Shown here: in pieces, positions 19,003 through 26,942 of the stretch
How the letters are laid out: the number at the start of each line of letters is the position of its first letter
Position numbering within the stretch: the stretch's first letter is position 1
Assembly (NCBI RefSeq): GCF_000756655.1
Contig: NZ_ARXU01000016.1
Location: 1-64,000 of the forward strand
Origin: Alcanivorax jadensis T9
GTDB lineage: Bacteria > Pseudomonadota > Gammaproteobacteria > Pseudomonadales > Alcanivoracaceae
Direction: 5' to 3'
DNA length: 64,000 nucleotides
Made by a program: the position numbers and the translations under genes
The notes under the pieces: generated by a model
What the model was told of the DNA's origin: nothing
The model's input: only the letters and a program-made list of their open reading frames with translations
Database searches by the model: none

Positions 19003-19152
19003 ATGATTCTTCTTTATTTCCTGATCGTGTTTGTTTTCTTTCTTTCCATCATGCAGTGGGTTTTTCGTCGCATCGACGCCCGCCACAGTCTCTCCACAGT
19101 GGCTACTGCGGAAAGCTTCCTGTCTACAGAACAACGCGCAAACACACGATAG
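19003..19152 (+). CDS. Small single-span membrane protein (49 aa), predicted
   Basis: ATG 19003 follows GGTGGATGAGAC, a fair ribosome site. Residues 1-21 form one very hydrophobic helix (MILLYFLIVFVFFLSIMQWV), then RRIDAR gives positive-inside topology. The tail of about 25 residues is polar. Stop TAG is at 19150-19152. No relative is recognised. It lies just upstream of the NlpE-like lipoprotein gene. Length is the main weakness, since a 49-codon frame with such composition could be chance. Confidence 0.45.
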   Translation: MILLYFLIVFVFFLSIMQWVFRRIDARHSLSTVATAESFLSTEQRANTR

Positions 19153-19241
19153 AATCATCAAAAACTGTTAAAACGGCGAACCAAACACAAAATATTTATT
19201 CTAAGCAGTATCTTTACAGGAGCTGTCAGGGAGTAAACGAC

Positions 19242-19679
19242 ATGAAAACCTATCTCGCCGCCGCCGTATTGGGCAGTGCCATCCTCGTTACCGGCTGCCA
19301 GAGCCAGCAACCGGAAGAACCCATTAATCCTACTGCCCAGAAAATCACCTACAGCGGCATGCTGCCCTGCGCAGACTGCTCAGGTATCCGCACCACTCTG
19401 ACGCTGTACCGGGATCAGTACGACAATCCCTCCCGCTTTGAGCTGCGCGAAGAATACCTGAGCGGATCCAAGGTGGAGCTGAGCGCTTCCGAACGAGGCA
19501 GCTGGGAGTCCGAAAAGCGTCTGCAAGGCAACATGGAATACGACGTCTACACGATCAATCCTGACGACCCGGATGCCGATCGCCAGTACATCAAGGATGC
19601 CGTCAACGCTATTGAGCAACTGGATCAGAGCGGTAATCGCATCGAATCCAACATGAACTATCGCTTGCTGCTCAAGTAA
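19242..19679 (+). CDS. NlpE-like N-terminal domain lipoprotein
   Basis: A 145-residue predicted lipoprotein. The lipobox LVTGC puts the acylated cysteine at about 19. The mature part carries YSGMLPCADCSGIRTTLTLY, the CxxC-containing core of the NlpE N-terminal domain, followed by ELREEYLSGSK and RGSWE. The second NlpE (OB-fold) domain is absent, as in many short relatives. NlpE senses envelope stress in E. coli through Cpx, and whether this one signals is unknown. Start ATG 19242 has AGGAGCTGTCAGGGAG upstream. A hairpin follows the stop. Confidence 0.8.
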   Translation: MKTYLAAAVLGSAILVTGCQSQQPEEPINPTAQKITYSGMLPCADCSGIRTTLTLYRDQYDNPSRFELREEYLSGSKVELSASERGSWESEKRLQGNMEYDVYTINPDDPDADRQYIKDAVNAIEQLDQSGNRIESNMNYRLLLK

Positions 19680-19685
19680 GCCTGT

Positions 19686-19712
19686 GAGGGCGCTTCGGCG
19701 CCCTCTGCATTT
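19686..19712 (+). terminator. Hairpin downstream of the NlpE-like gene
   Basis: GAGGGCGC and GCGCCCTC pair around a TTCG tetraloop (19686-19705). The tail TGCATTTC is only weakly T-rich, so this is a probable but not certain terminator. Confidence 0.6.
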
Positions 19713-19853
19713 CATGATTCTCCCAAAACGGCTACTACAACTCTGCCGCCCCAAAACCTCCCTCTATGCCCTTGCCAGCAGCTAATTACCCTTATCCCCA
19801 GTAACGAAAAATCACTATTCCCTGGTACGTCAGGCCATTACCGTGAATAGACT

Positions 19854-19897
19854 GCAAATAGGAATGACTTGCATTAAGGCGCCTATGAACCTATCAT
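19854..19897 (+). promoter_or_regulatory. Fur-like box overlapping a sigma-70 promoter for exbB-exbD-exbD-tonB
   Basis: Half-sites GCAAATAGG and CTTGCATT (19854-19875) form an inverted repeat close to the GCAAATGAGAATNATTTGCATT type of Fur box. TTGCAT (19869-19874) fits a -35 element. Exactly 17 bases downstream is TATCAT (19892-19897), a good -10. The box would cover the -35, so iron-loaded Fur should repress the operon. The match was scored by eye only. The rest of the gap 19713-20058 shows nothing else I can name. Confidence 0.65.
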
Positions 19898-20058
19898 TGC
19901 GAACCGAATTCGGGCCTTCGCGCTGAGGGCCACAAGTCTGTGTTTCCCGGTTCCTTTCTCAGTCACCGAGATGCCACAACCGCGTGCCAGACTCTACGCA
20001 CGCTTTTTGTATTAATGACCGGGCCTTCAATTGATTCGCCCGCAGCAGGAGTGTTTGC

Positions 20059-20730
20059 ATGCCCCCGATTTCCCTGCACCTGCCCGACTGGTTTGTCAGC
20101 GGTGGCGCCACCATGTGGGTCCTCGCCTTCATGTCCGTGATTGCCCTGGCCACCCTGATCTCCAAGATCCTGCAGTTCGCCCGCGTTCGCCCGGGCATCG
20201 CTCGCCAGGCAGACCGCCTGCTGGACGCCCTGGCCAAGGGTCAGCAGCCCGGCAAACCCGGCAAACTGACCAGCCCCATCGACCAGGTGGTATGGCAATG
20301 CTGGCAGAACAGCAAGCTGGAAGAAGCCGCCTGGCAAGAAGAAAGCCTGCGCCTGGCTCGCAGCTCTCTGGACAACCTGCGCGGCGGCCTGCGCATCCTC
20401 GAAGTGATCAGCGCCGTAGCGCCCCTGCTCGGCCTGCTGGGTACCGTATTCGGCATGATCGGCGCCTTCCAGGCCCTGGAAACCGCCGGCTCCCAGGTCG
20501 ACCCCTCCATCCTCTCTGGCGGTATCTGGGAAGCCCTGCTGACCACCGCTGCCGGCCTGACCGTGGCCATTCCCACCCTGGCCGCCTTCCACTGGGCGGA
20601 TCGCAGTCTGGAGCTGTGCCGGGAAAAGATGCAGGACCGTCTGTCCCGACTGAAAGTCCTGCGCAACAACCACGCGGAATCCGAACCCCTGGAAGAGGAC
20701 CGCGACCCATCGGTGGCGCATGCATATTGA
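20059..20730 (+). CDS. exbB: ExbB/TolQ family proton channel protein
   Basis: A 223-residue inner-membrane protein of the MotA/TolQ/ExbB family that forms the pentameric channel with ExbD and powers TonB. It has three membrane segments: near 14-35, then a long cytoplasmic region, then near 115-140 (VISAVAPLLGLLGTVFGMIGAF) and 155-180 (GIWEALLTTAAGLTVAIPTLAAF). The conserved threonine and glutamate of the last helices are present (LGTV, WEAL). It is the first gene of a four-gene overlapping operon whose last gene is tonB, which identifies it as ExbB rather than TolQ. Confidence 0.92.
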   Translation: MPPISLHLPDWFVSGGATMWVLAFMSVIALATLISKILQFARVRPGIARQADRLLDALAKGQQPGKPGKLTSPIDQVVWQCWQNSKLEEAAWQEESLRLARSSLDNLRGGLRILEVISAVAPLLGLLGTVFGMIGAFQALETAGSQVDPSILSGGIWEALLTTAAGLTVAIPTLAAFHWADRSLELCREKMQDRLSRLKVLRNNHAESEPLEEDRDPSVAHAY

Positions 20731-21100
20731 ACCGGAGCGTCACCGCACACCCTTCATAAGCCTGACGCCACTGATTGATGTAGTATTTATTCTGTTGGTG
20801 TTCTTTATGCTGGCCACCCGCTTCGGGCAGTTCTACGACCTGCCCGTCAACGTGCAGCCCGCAGACAGCATCAACAAACCCGATGACAAGTGGCTGGTGA
20901 TCGAAGTGGAAGCCGACGGTGACCTGAACCTGAACGGTGTCAGCTTTACCCCTGATGCGGTAGCCGATCGACTCGACACCCAGAAGAGCAAGGTGTGGGT
21001 CACGGTCAGCGCCGATGCCACCCTGCAGCAGGCCCTTGCCGCCGTGGACGCCATCAAGGCCGCCGGCGTCAAGGATGTACAACTGGAGCTGTTGCCGTGA
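20720..21100 (+). CDS. exbD: ExbD biopolymer transport protein, canonical copy
   Basis: A 126-residue protein with a short cytoplasmic N-terminus, one membrane helix at about 17-35, and a periplasmic domain of about 90 residues. The helix starts TPLIDVVFILLVFFML and keeps the membrane aspartate (Asp20) that carries protons in ExbD/TolR. It overlaps exbB by 11 bases and the second exbD by one base. Its partners are ExbB and TonB. Confidence 0.9.
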   Translation: MHIEPERHRTPFISLTPLIDVVFILLVFFMLATRFGQFYDLPVNVQPADSINKPDDKWLVIEVEADGDLNLNGVSFTPDAVADRLDTQKSKVWVTVSADATLQQALAAVDAIKAAGVKDVQLELLP

Positions 21101-21510
21101 TGATCATGGAAACCTCTTCCCGTCGCCCGCCGCTGGAACCGGTGTTACCGCTGATCAATGTGGTGTTTCTGCTGTTGATCTTCTTCATGCTGGCCGGCCA
21201 GCTGGCCAAAAGCCCCTCCGTGTCCGTGGATACCCCACTGAGCCAGAGCGCCAATGGCCCCGAAGCCCGTGACAAGCTACTGCTGGTGTTGCAGCAGGAT
21301 GGTCAGTGGTTTGCCGAGGACAACGATACCGCGCTCACTGAAGCGACACTGCAAGACTATCTGAGCGAACGCCCGGAAGGTGCGGAAGTGCGCCTGTTGG
21401 CGGACGCCGGTGTCACCATGACCACCCTGCGCGAGCGTCTGGAAATCCTGCAAGGCCTGGGCGTGGAACAGGTACGCCTGGTGACCCGCAACGACGGGGG
21501 TGACCAATGA
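21100..21510 (+). CDS. Second ExbD paralogue lacking the membrane aspartate
   Basis: A 136-residue ExbD-like protein. Layout matches the first copy: short N-terminus, one membrane helix at about 18-38, periplasmic domain. In the helix the sequence reads LPLINVVFLLLIFFML, so the proton-carrying aspartate is an asparagine (Asn21, codon AAT). It overlaps the first exbD by one base (TGATG) and tonB by four. A second start at ATG 21106 would shorten it by two residues. The role may be structural within a mixed ExbD dimer. Confidence 0.85.
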   Translation: MIMETSSRRPPLEPVLPLINVVFLLLIFFMLAGQLAKSPSVSVDTPLSQSANGPEARDKLLLVLQQDGQWFAEDNDTALTEATLQDYLSERPEGAEVRLLADAGVTMTTLRERLEILQGLGVEQVRLVTRNDGGDQ

Positions 21511-22241
21511 CATCCCGTACCCTGTTTGCCTGGGTCGCCTCTGCCCTGATTCATGCCAGCGTACTGGTCACCGTAGGTGCACTGACCCTGGCCGGCGGAC
21601 GCCCGAGCAAACCCGGCGTCACCGAAATGGTAGTGAACCTGTCTGCGCCGCCAGCGGAAAAGCCTGCTGCGCCGCCCGCACCGGCGAAACCGGAACCGGC
21701 CCCGAAACCCGAGCCGAAACCCAAGCCCAAGGTGAAGCCAAAACCGAAACCGGTGGCGAAACCCAAACCGGAGCCGAAACCGGAACCCGAGCCTGAGCCT
21801 GTAGTGGCCAAGAGTGACGTCGTAGAGGAACAGGACACCCAGGAAGACGCCGAGAGTGAGCAGGCCGCTGCCAGCCAGACGCAGCAAGTGGGCGCCAAGG
21901 GCATGGCCGGAGACCCGGGCGAAGGGGTGCATCAATCCGGAGACGATGAAAGCGACCTGCTTAAATATAAGGCAAAGGTGCGAAACACCATCGTCTACAA
22001 CAAGCAGTACCCGCATCGCGCGAGGATGCGACGCCAGCAAGGGACCGTAAATGTCTCATTTTGGGTCAACGCCTCTGGTCGCGCGGAGAACGTGACCTTG
22101 GAGGAAAGCTCCGGTAGTCGTATCCTAGACCGTGCCACGAAGGAATTGATCTCACGCCTTCGTTTCGACAAGCCACCCTCGAGTCTTGCCCCTCCAATCC
22201 GGTTTACCCTGCCGGTGGACTATAACTTGGGCAGCACTTGA
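21507..22241 (+). CDS. tonB: TonB energy transducer
   Basis: A 244-residue protein anchored by one N-terminal helix at about 5-28 (LFAWVASALIHASVLVTVGAL, with the conserved Ser-His pair in the helix). A long Pro-Lys/Pro-Glu region follows (about 48-98) and spans the periplasm. The C-terminal TonB domain (about 150-244) has RARMRRQQGTVNVSFWV and the strand near GRAENVTLEESSG that contacts TonB boxes of outer-membrane receptors. It is coupled to the second exbD by four bases. The system should drive iron-chelate uptake, but no receptor gene is in the window. Confidence 0.93.
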   Translation: MTSRTLFAWVASALIHASVLVTVGALTLAGGRPSKPGVTEMVVNLSAPPAEKPAAPPAPAKPEPAPKPEPKPKPKVKPKPKPVAKPKPEPKPEPEPEPVVAKSDVVEEQDTQEDAESEQAAASQTQQVGAKGMAGDPGEGVHQSGDDESDLLKYKAKVRNTIVYNKQYPHRARMRRQQGTVNVSFWVNASGRAENVTLEESSGSRILDRATKELISRLRFDKPPSSLAPPIRFTLPVDYNLGST

Positions 22242-22349
22242 TCCTTCTCCTGTCAGACCGTATTTTCAACCCTCGCCCGTAATGGAGCGATAGGTTTAGG
22301 TAAAAACGGCTAGAGCGTTGTCGGCTCCGTTTCTGCCAAGGATACCAAT

Positions 22350-23069
22350 ATGAGTGCACTAACCCTCGCCCTACTGCTCAGCCTGGCCGCTGGCCTGAGC
22401 ATGGCCGCCGGCGCCCTTATCGGCGTCAAACAACACATCGCACGGGGCTGGCTGGAGCAGGAAGTCCGCCATACGGTTATCGCCTTCGGCGGCGGCGCCC
22501 TGCTGGCTGCGGTAGCGCTGGTGCTGGTGCCGGAAGGCGCCCAGCACCATACCCCCTTGTCCGCCACCCTGCTGTTTGTGGGCGGCGGCATTGCCTTCAT
22601 GGTGGTGGATCGGGCCCTGGCCGCCCATGGCGGCGCCATGTCCCAGCTGCTGGCCATGCTGCTGGACTTTGTTCCTGAAGCCATCGCCCTGGGGGCAGCA
22701 CTGGCGGTGGGTGGCGGCCAGGCCTACCTGCTGGCATTCCTGATCGGCATGCAGAACCTGCCAGAAGGCTTTAACGCCTACCGGGAAATCCGCAACAGCA
22801 AAGGCAACACCCTGTCCTCCACCAAAATCATCCTGGCGTTCGCCGCCCTGGCCCTGCTCGGCCCGGCCAGCGCCGCCCTCGGCTTTCTGGTACTGGTGAA
22901 CAATCCCCTGATTCTGGGCGGTATCATGCTGTTTGCCAGCGGCGGCATTCTCTACCTGGTGTTCCAGGACATCGCCCCACAGGTGCCTCTGAAAAAACAC
23001 TGGGCTCCCGCCCAGGGAGCGGTAGCTGGTTTTGCGTTGGGGTTGGTGGGGCACCTTCTGGTGCATTGA
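22350..23069 (+). CDS. ZIP-family metal transporter
   Basis: A 239-residue inner-membrane protein with about eight hydrophobic segments. The fourth and fifth helices contain LDFVPEAIALGAAL and MQNLPEGFNAYRE, the two metal-binding PE motifs of ZIP transporters. In the first the usual His is Asp. A short charged loop carries the HH pair in GAQHHTPL. It probably moves Zn or another divalent cation into the cytosol. It is transcribed alone, downstream of tonB, and is followed by a GTAGGAGC palindrome. Confidence 0.85.
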   Translation: MSALTLALLLSLAAGLSMAAGALIGVKQHIARGWLEQEVRHTVIAFGGGALLAAVALVLVPEGAQHHTPLSATLLFVGGGIAFMVVDRALAAHGGAMSQLLAMLLDFVPEAIALGAALAVGGGQAYLLAFLIGMQNLPEGFNAYREIRNSKGNTLSSTKIILAFAALALLGPASAALGFLVLVNNPLILGGIMLFASGGILYLVFQDIAPQVPLKKHWAPAQGAVAGFALGLVGHLLVH

Positions 23070-23070
23070 A

Positions 23071-23250
23071 ACGAAGCCCCGTAGGAGCGCCGCTTGAGGC
23101 GCGAACCGAGCGACAGCGAGGCAGCAGAAACAAGCCCTATCCGCTATTCGATCAGAAGCCTGTCAGACCCGGATAAACCTGATCGCCCGGCGGGCGATTT
23201 CCTTGCTTCGCTAGGTTCGCGCCTCAAGCGGCGCTCCTACGGGGCTTCGT
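23071..23250. repeat. GTAGGAGC palindrome, copy 2
   Basis: CGAAGCCCCGTAGGAGCG on the left is matched by CGCTCCTACGGGGCTTCG on the right. GCTTGAGGCGCGAACC pairs with GGTTCGCGCCTCAAGC. The centre contains GATCGCCCGGCGGGCGATT. It lies between the convergent ZIP and ubiX genes. Confidence 0.85.
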
Positions 23251-23298
23251 AGAAATGAAAGCGAGTAGCTGCTTGTGTGGCTTTGTAGAGTGAGGAAC

Positions 23299-23901
23299 TC
23301 ATTCCCCCCAGCGCTTCACCAGCGTCTGTTCTACCCCCAGATGATCCAGTAACCGGGCGACAATGAAGTCCACCAGATCCCCTACCGTCTGCGGCTGGTG
23401 ATAGAAGCCCGGCGCCGCCGGCATGATGGTGACGCCCAGGCGAGACAGCTTGAGCATGTTTTCCAGATGGAGGGGAGAGAACGGCGCTTCCCGGGGCACC
23501 AGAATCAGCTTGCGGCCTTCCTTGATGGCCACGTCCGCCGCCCGTTCGATCAGATTGTCACTGGCGCCACAGGCGATGGAGGACAGGGTGCCGGTGGAGC
23601 ACGGGCACACCACCATGGCGGCAGGCGCACCACTGCCGGAGGCCACCGGAGAGGTCCACTGCTCCAGCCCACACACTACCAGGGTGCCACGGTCAGTCTG
23701 CACCCAGTCACGCAGGGCCTGTTCGGCCTTACCGGTGCCGGCCGGCAGCTTCAGCTCGGTTTCCATGCCGATCACCACCCGCGCCGCCTTGGACAGAATC
23801 ACGAACACTTCGCAATCCGCTTGCAGCAGGCACTGCAACAGGCGCAATCCATAGGGCGCTCCTGAGGCGCCGGTAAAAGCCAGGGTTATTCGTTTGCTCA
23901 T
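23299..23901 (-). CDS. ubiX: Flavin prenyltransferase UbiX
   Basis: Makes prenylated FMN, the cofactor of the ubiquinone-pathway decarboxylase UbiD. It has 200 residues. The FMN-binding start is [19 protein letters not shown]. Further family blocks are [25 protein letters not shown] and [19 protein letters not shown], with [33 protein letters not shown] at the end. The start overlaps the DUF2214 stop by four bases. Its position near mpl is the one I recall from Pseudomonas. Confidence 0.95.
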   Translation of the reverse strand: MSKRITLAFTGASGAPYGLRLLQCLLQADCEVFVILSKAARVVIGMETELKLPAGTGKAEQALRDWVQTDRGTLVVCGLEQWTSPVASGSGAPAAMVVCPCSTGTLSSIACGASDNLIERAADVAIKEGRKLILVPREAPFSPLHLENMLKLSRLGVTIMPAAPGFYHQPQTVGDLVDFIVARLLDHLGVEQTLVKRWGE

Positions 23902-24356
23902 ACACCCATTCCTACACCACGGGCCATCAACGCCGCGAGAATTGGCATCAGTACCACCAGGTGGAGTTCAGCGACCAACACACCGCGCAGATTGCGTTGC
24001 AGCGTGGCATCAATCTCGGGGACATGTCCGGCCTTAACGGTTTTCCGCCAGCCCAACAGGACCTTGGTGGGATACAGACTCAACAGCGCGATCAGAATAA
24101 ACAGGGTTACCTTGCCATGAAACCAGGGGCTGGAGAGGTAAAAATCCCAGCCTTTTTCCGTCCACCCGGCCCGCGCAATACCACTCACCAGCACAGCCAG
24201 CGCCGAGAGACCATAGCCGATATCCAGCCACAGAAGAGTACGAATATTGCGTTCGTTGATGCCGGTTCGCCACAACAGGAGTTCCCCGTATAAAAAACCA
24301 AACAGCATCAGAATGCCGAGGTAATGCACCGATGCCCAAAATACGGACCAGAACAT
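23898..24356 (-). CDS. DUF2214 family membrane protein
   Basis: A 152-residue integral membrane protein with four predicted helices (about 5-24, 42-62, 80-101 and 128-148). It starts [20 protein letters not shown], with a His in the first helix and a HGK at about 79-81 before the third, the arrangement of the DUF2214 family. Members have a CopD/cytochrome-like four-helix look, but no function is established to my knowledge. It overlaps ubiX by four bases, so the two are coupled. Confidence 0.8.
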   Translation of the reverse strand: MFWSVFWASVHYLGILMLFGFLYGELLLWRTGINERNIRTLLWLDIGYGLSALAVLVSGIARAGWTEKGWDFYLSSPWFHGKVTLFILIALLSLYPTKVLLGWRKTVKAGHVPEIDATLQRNLRGVLVAELHLVVLMPILAALMARGVGMGV

Positions 24357-24412
24357 GACAACCTCCCGTGTTGATTCACGCCGAACACCAAGCTAACCGT
24401 AAAGCCGGCCAC

Positions 24413-24484
24413 CGTTGGAGCTTTGCTTGCAAAGCGAAAGGCCCGGCCCCTGAGAGAATTCGCCTTGCGAGCAAGGCTCCAACG
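24413..24484. repeat. Diverged palindrome related to the GTAGGAGC family
   Basis: CGTTGGAGCTTTGCTTGC pairs imperfectly with GCGAGCAAGGCTCCAACG around GGCCCGGCCCC. It lies between the mpl 3' end and the DUF2214 promoter. The core words differ from the GTAGGAGC copies (TTGGAGC), so this may be a separate subfamily. Confidence 0.7.
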
Positions 24485-24514
24485 AACCCTCAGGAATAAC
24501 ATGCGGTAAGGGGC

Positions 24515-25867
24515 TTATGCTTGCAGCGCATCCAGCAATTTCTGATGAATGCCGCCAAAGCCACCGTTACTCATCACCACCACGCTCAGTGGTTTGCCTT
24601 TGCGTGCCACCACCCGGGCAATGATGTCGTCAATGTCATTGCTCACCGATGCCGGTACCGGCGATTCGCTAACCACCGGGTCGAGAGACCAGTCCAGCCC
24701 CGGCGGCTGATACCAGATTACCTCATCCGCCGCCCCGGTGCTGGCCGCCAGCGCTTCCTTGTGGCTGCCCATGCGCATGGTGTTGGAACGGGGCTCGATC
24801 ACCGCGAGAATCTTCCCGTCTCCCACCTTGCGGCGCAGGCCATCCAGGGTGGTGGCAATCGCCGTGGGGTGATGGGCAAAGTCGTCGTACACTCGCACAC
24901 CATCCACTTCCCCACGCAATTCCATACGCCGTTTCACGCCCAGGAATTCGCACAGGGCGGCAGCAGCATCCGCCAGGGTGACTCCCACATGGCGGGCCGC
25001 CAGCAATGCAGCCATGCCATTGTTCACACTGTGCTGGCCGGTCTGGTCCCAACGTACCTGGGCCACCGGTTCACCATTTTCCAGAACGGTAAAGACGGAC
25101 CCGTCCGCGTTATCCAGGCGATAACCCAGGGTCTCGTTTTCGCCGAAGCGTTCAATCTCGCTCCAGCAGCCTTTCTCCAGCGTCTCTTCCAGGGCCGTTT
25201 CACCGTGCGGAAGAATCAGCCGCCCGGTGGCGGGCACGGTACGAATCAAGTGATGGAACTGGGTCTGGATAGCGGCCAGGTCGGCAAAGATATCCGCGTG
25301 ATCGAATTCCAGGTTATTGAGAATGACGGTGCGCGGGCGGTAATGAACAAACTTGCTGCGTTTGTCAAAGAAGGCAGTGTCGTATTCGTCCGCTTCCACC
25401 ACAAAAAACGGCGTCTCACCGAGGCGTGCAGACACCCCAAAATTGCCGGGCACACCACCAATCAGGTAGCCGGGGTTGAGCCCGGCGTGCTCCAGAATCC
25501 ACGCCAGCATGGAGCTGGTGGTGGTCTTGCCGTGGGTGCCGGCCACCGCCAGCACCCAACGACCGGGCAAAATCACATCCTCCAGCAGCTGGGCGCCGGA
25601 GGTATAGGGCAAGCCCCGATCCAGCACGGCTTCCACGGCTGGATTTCCTCGGCTCAGGGCATTGCCGACCACCACCAGGTCCGGGGCCGGTTCCAGCTGC
25701 GCAGGATCATAACCCTGGGTCAGTTCGATGCCCGCCGCTTCCAGCTGGTCGCTCATGGGCGGATAGACGTTTTGGTCACTACCGGTAACACGATGGCCCT
25801 GGGCCTTGGCCAGCTGTGCCAATGACCCCATGAAGGTGCCGCAGATGCCGAGGATATGGATATGCAT
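24515..25867 (-). CDS. mpl: UDP-N-acetylmuramate:tripeptide ligase
   Basis: Recycles murein tripeptide L-Ala-gamma-D-Glu-meso-DAP by joining it to UDP-MurNAc. It has 450 residues in the Mur ligase fold. The start MHIHILGICGTFMGSLA has the glycine-rich UDP site. The ATP loop VAGTHGKTTTSSML is at about 105-118. Later blocks are the DDFAHHPTAI segment and IEPRSNTMRMG, which are typical of Mpl as opposed to MurC. A start 14 codons further upstream is possible but adds an unlikely leader. It lies beside ubiX and the DUF2214 gene on the same strand. Confidence 0.95.
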   Translation of the reverse strand: MHIHILGICGTFMGSLAQLAKAQGHRVTGSDQNVYPPMSDQLEAAGIELTQGYDPAQLEPAPDLVVVGNALSRGNPAVEAVLDRGLPYTSGAQLLEDVILPGRWVLAVAGTHGKTTTSSMLAWILEHAGLNPGYLIGGVPGNFGVSARLGETPFFVVEADEYDTAFFDKRSKFVHYRPRTVILNNLEFDHADIFADLAAIQTQFHHLIRTVPATGRLILPHGETALEETLEKGCWSEIERFGENETLGYRLDNADGSVFTVLENGEPVAQVRWDQTGQHSVNNGMAALLAARHVGVTLADAAAALCEFLGVKRRMELRGEVDGVRVYDDFAHHPTAIATTLDGLRRKVGDGKILAVIEPRSNTMRMGSHKEALAASTGAADEVIWYQPPGLDWSLDPVVSESPVPASVSNDIDDIIARVVARKGKPLSVVVMSNGGFGGIHQKLLDALQA

Positions 25868-25929
25868 GGGAATAAACCGATGAAAAGAATCCCTGCACCT
25901 TAACGGCAAGGGGCCTTCAGGTGAAGGGA

Positions 25930-26733
25930 TCAGTGATCCCCTCCCACCAGAATCCGCACCTGTCGGGAGCGGCGCAGCACCGCCGAGGGGCTCATGCCGA
26001 GCATGCTCTTGAATACATGGGTCAGATGAGAGGAGTCGGAAAACCCTGCCGCCAAAGCCGCATCCGTCAGCGTGCTGCCCATGGCCATCATTGATGAGGT
26101 GACGAACAGCCGGTGCCAGAGACGATAGCGGCGGATAGGGATACCGGTGGTCTGCTTGAACAGCCGCTGCAAACGATCCCCGGACAGCCCCACCTGTTCT
26201 GCCAGCGCCTCATTGGACAGGTTGTCCGCCGGGTCGGCGCGGATCAATTCAACCACCTGGGCAATCCTGGCATCCGGTTCAAAACCGGCCACCGGCTCGT
26301 TATCGCCGGGGAAGACCAGCCCCCGCAGTCGGGCATAGGCCTCGGCAGCTTCAGTGGCACCGTCGTGGAGAGTCCGCAACATTGCCAGTTGATCGACTTC
26401 CCGGATGGAATCCCGATAAACGCCACATTTCTCTGCGGTCATCGTCGGCGCATGAAACAGCAGGTCCTTGCCCAACGGGTCCAGAAAACAGCAGGCGATA
26501 CGCTTACCCAGCGACTCCGCCGAGAACAGTGCCCCTGCCGGAATCAGGTAGGAGCGCGCGGATAAGGTCTGCCCCTCTACCGTCAGCGGAATCACATCAT
26601 CCAGCCCGAACAGCAGCGTATGCGCTCCCTGAGAGTGTGATGACAGGCGTTCAATCCGGCCCAGATAAAGCGTTCGCTGCCGCCACAGATACAGCGTAGA
26701 CGCAGGCAAACCGGGTTTCGCTGACAAGGTCAT
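25930..26733 (-). CDS. AraC-family transcriptional regulator
   Basis: A 267-residue regulator. The N-terminal sensing region (1-150) contains a cupin-like hydrophobic core (LLFGLDDVIPLTVEGQ, SYLIPAGALFSAESLG). The C-terminal AraC domain (about 165-262) has two helix-turn-helix units: SNEALAEQVGLSGDRLQRLFKQTTG and LTDAALAAGFSDSSHLTHVFKSMLGMSP. The start at 26733 is an ATG; a TTG at 26757 is the only longer option. It is divergent from the lipase gene with about 210 bases between, so it may regulate lipase expression. Confidence 0.85.
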   Translation of the reverse strand: MTLSAKPGLPASTLYLWRQRTLYLGRIERLSSHSQGAHTLLFGLDDVIPLTVEGQTLSARSYLIPAGALFSAESLGKRIACCFLDPLGKDLLFHAPTMTAEKCGVYRDSIREVDQLAMLRTLHDGATEAAEAYARLRGLVFPGDNEPVAGFEPDARIAQVVELIRADPADNLSNEALAEQVGLSGDRLQRLFKQTTGIPIRRYRLWHRLFVTSSMMAMGSTLTDAALAAGFSDSSHLTHVFKSMLGMSPSAVLRRSRQVRILVGGDH

Positions 26734-26942
26734 TGTTGTTTTTTTCCGAGTCGTCAAGCACGCGACAGAATCGCGAGCGGGATCACAGTTTTTCTGTTTA
26801 TGACAAAACGAGGCACCAATTCCTACAAGTTACTACCACCCAACCTGCTTATAGTCCAATCGTCGACAAAACACCCAGCCCTGGCGCCGGCTGTCAATGA
26901 AGGCCGAGAAAGGCCTACAAATAACAAGACAGGAGAACAACC

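Noticed and set aside
24521-25825. A long open frame opposite mpl
   Set aside because: mpl is clear on the minus strand, and the plus-strand product is rich in His and Gln with no family match.
26758-26942. A sigma-54 promoter for the lipase gene
   Set aside because: P. aeruginosa lipase genes use sigma-54, but I found no TGGCAC-N5-TTGC match in this region.
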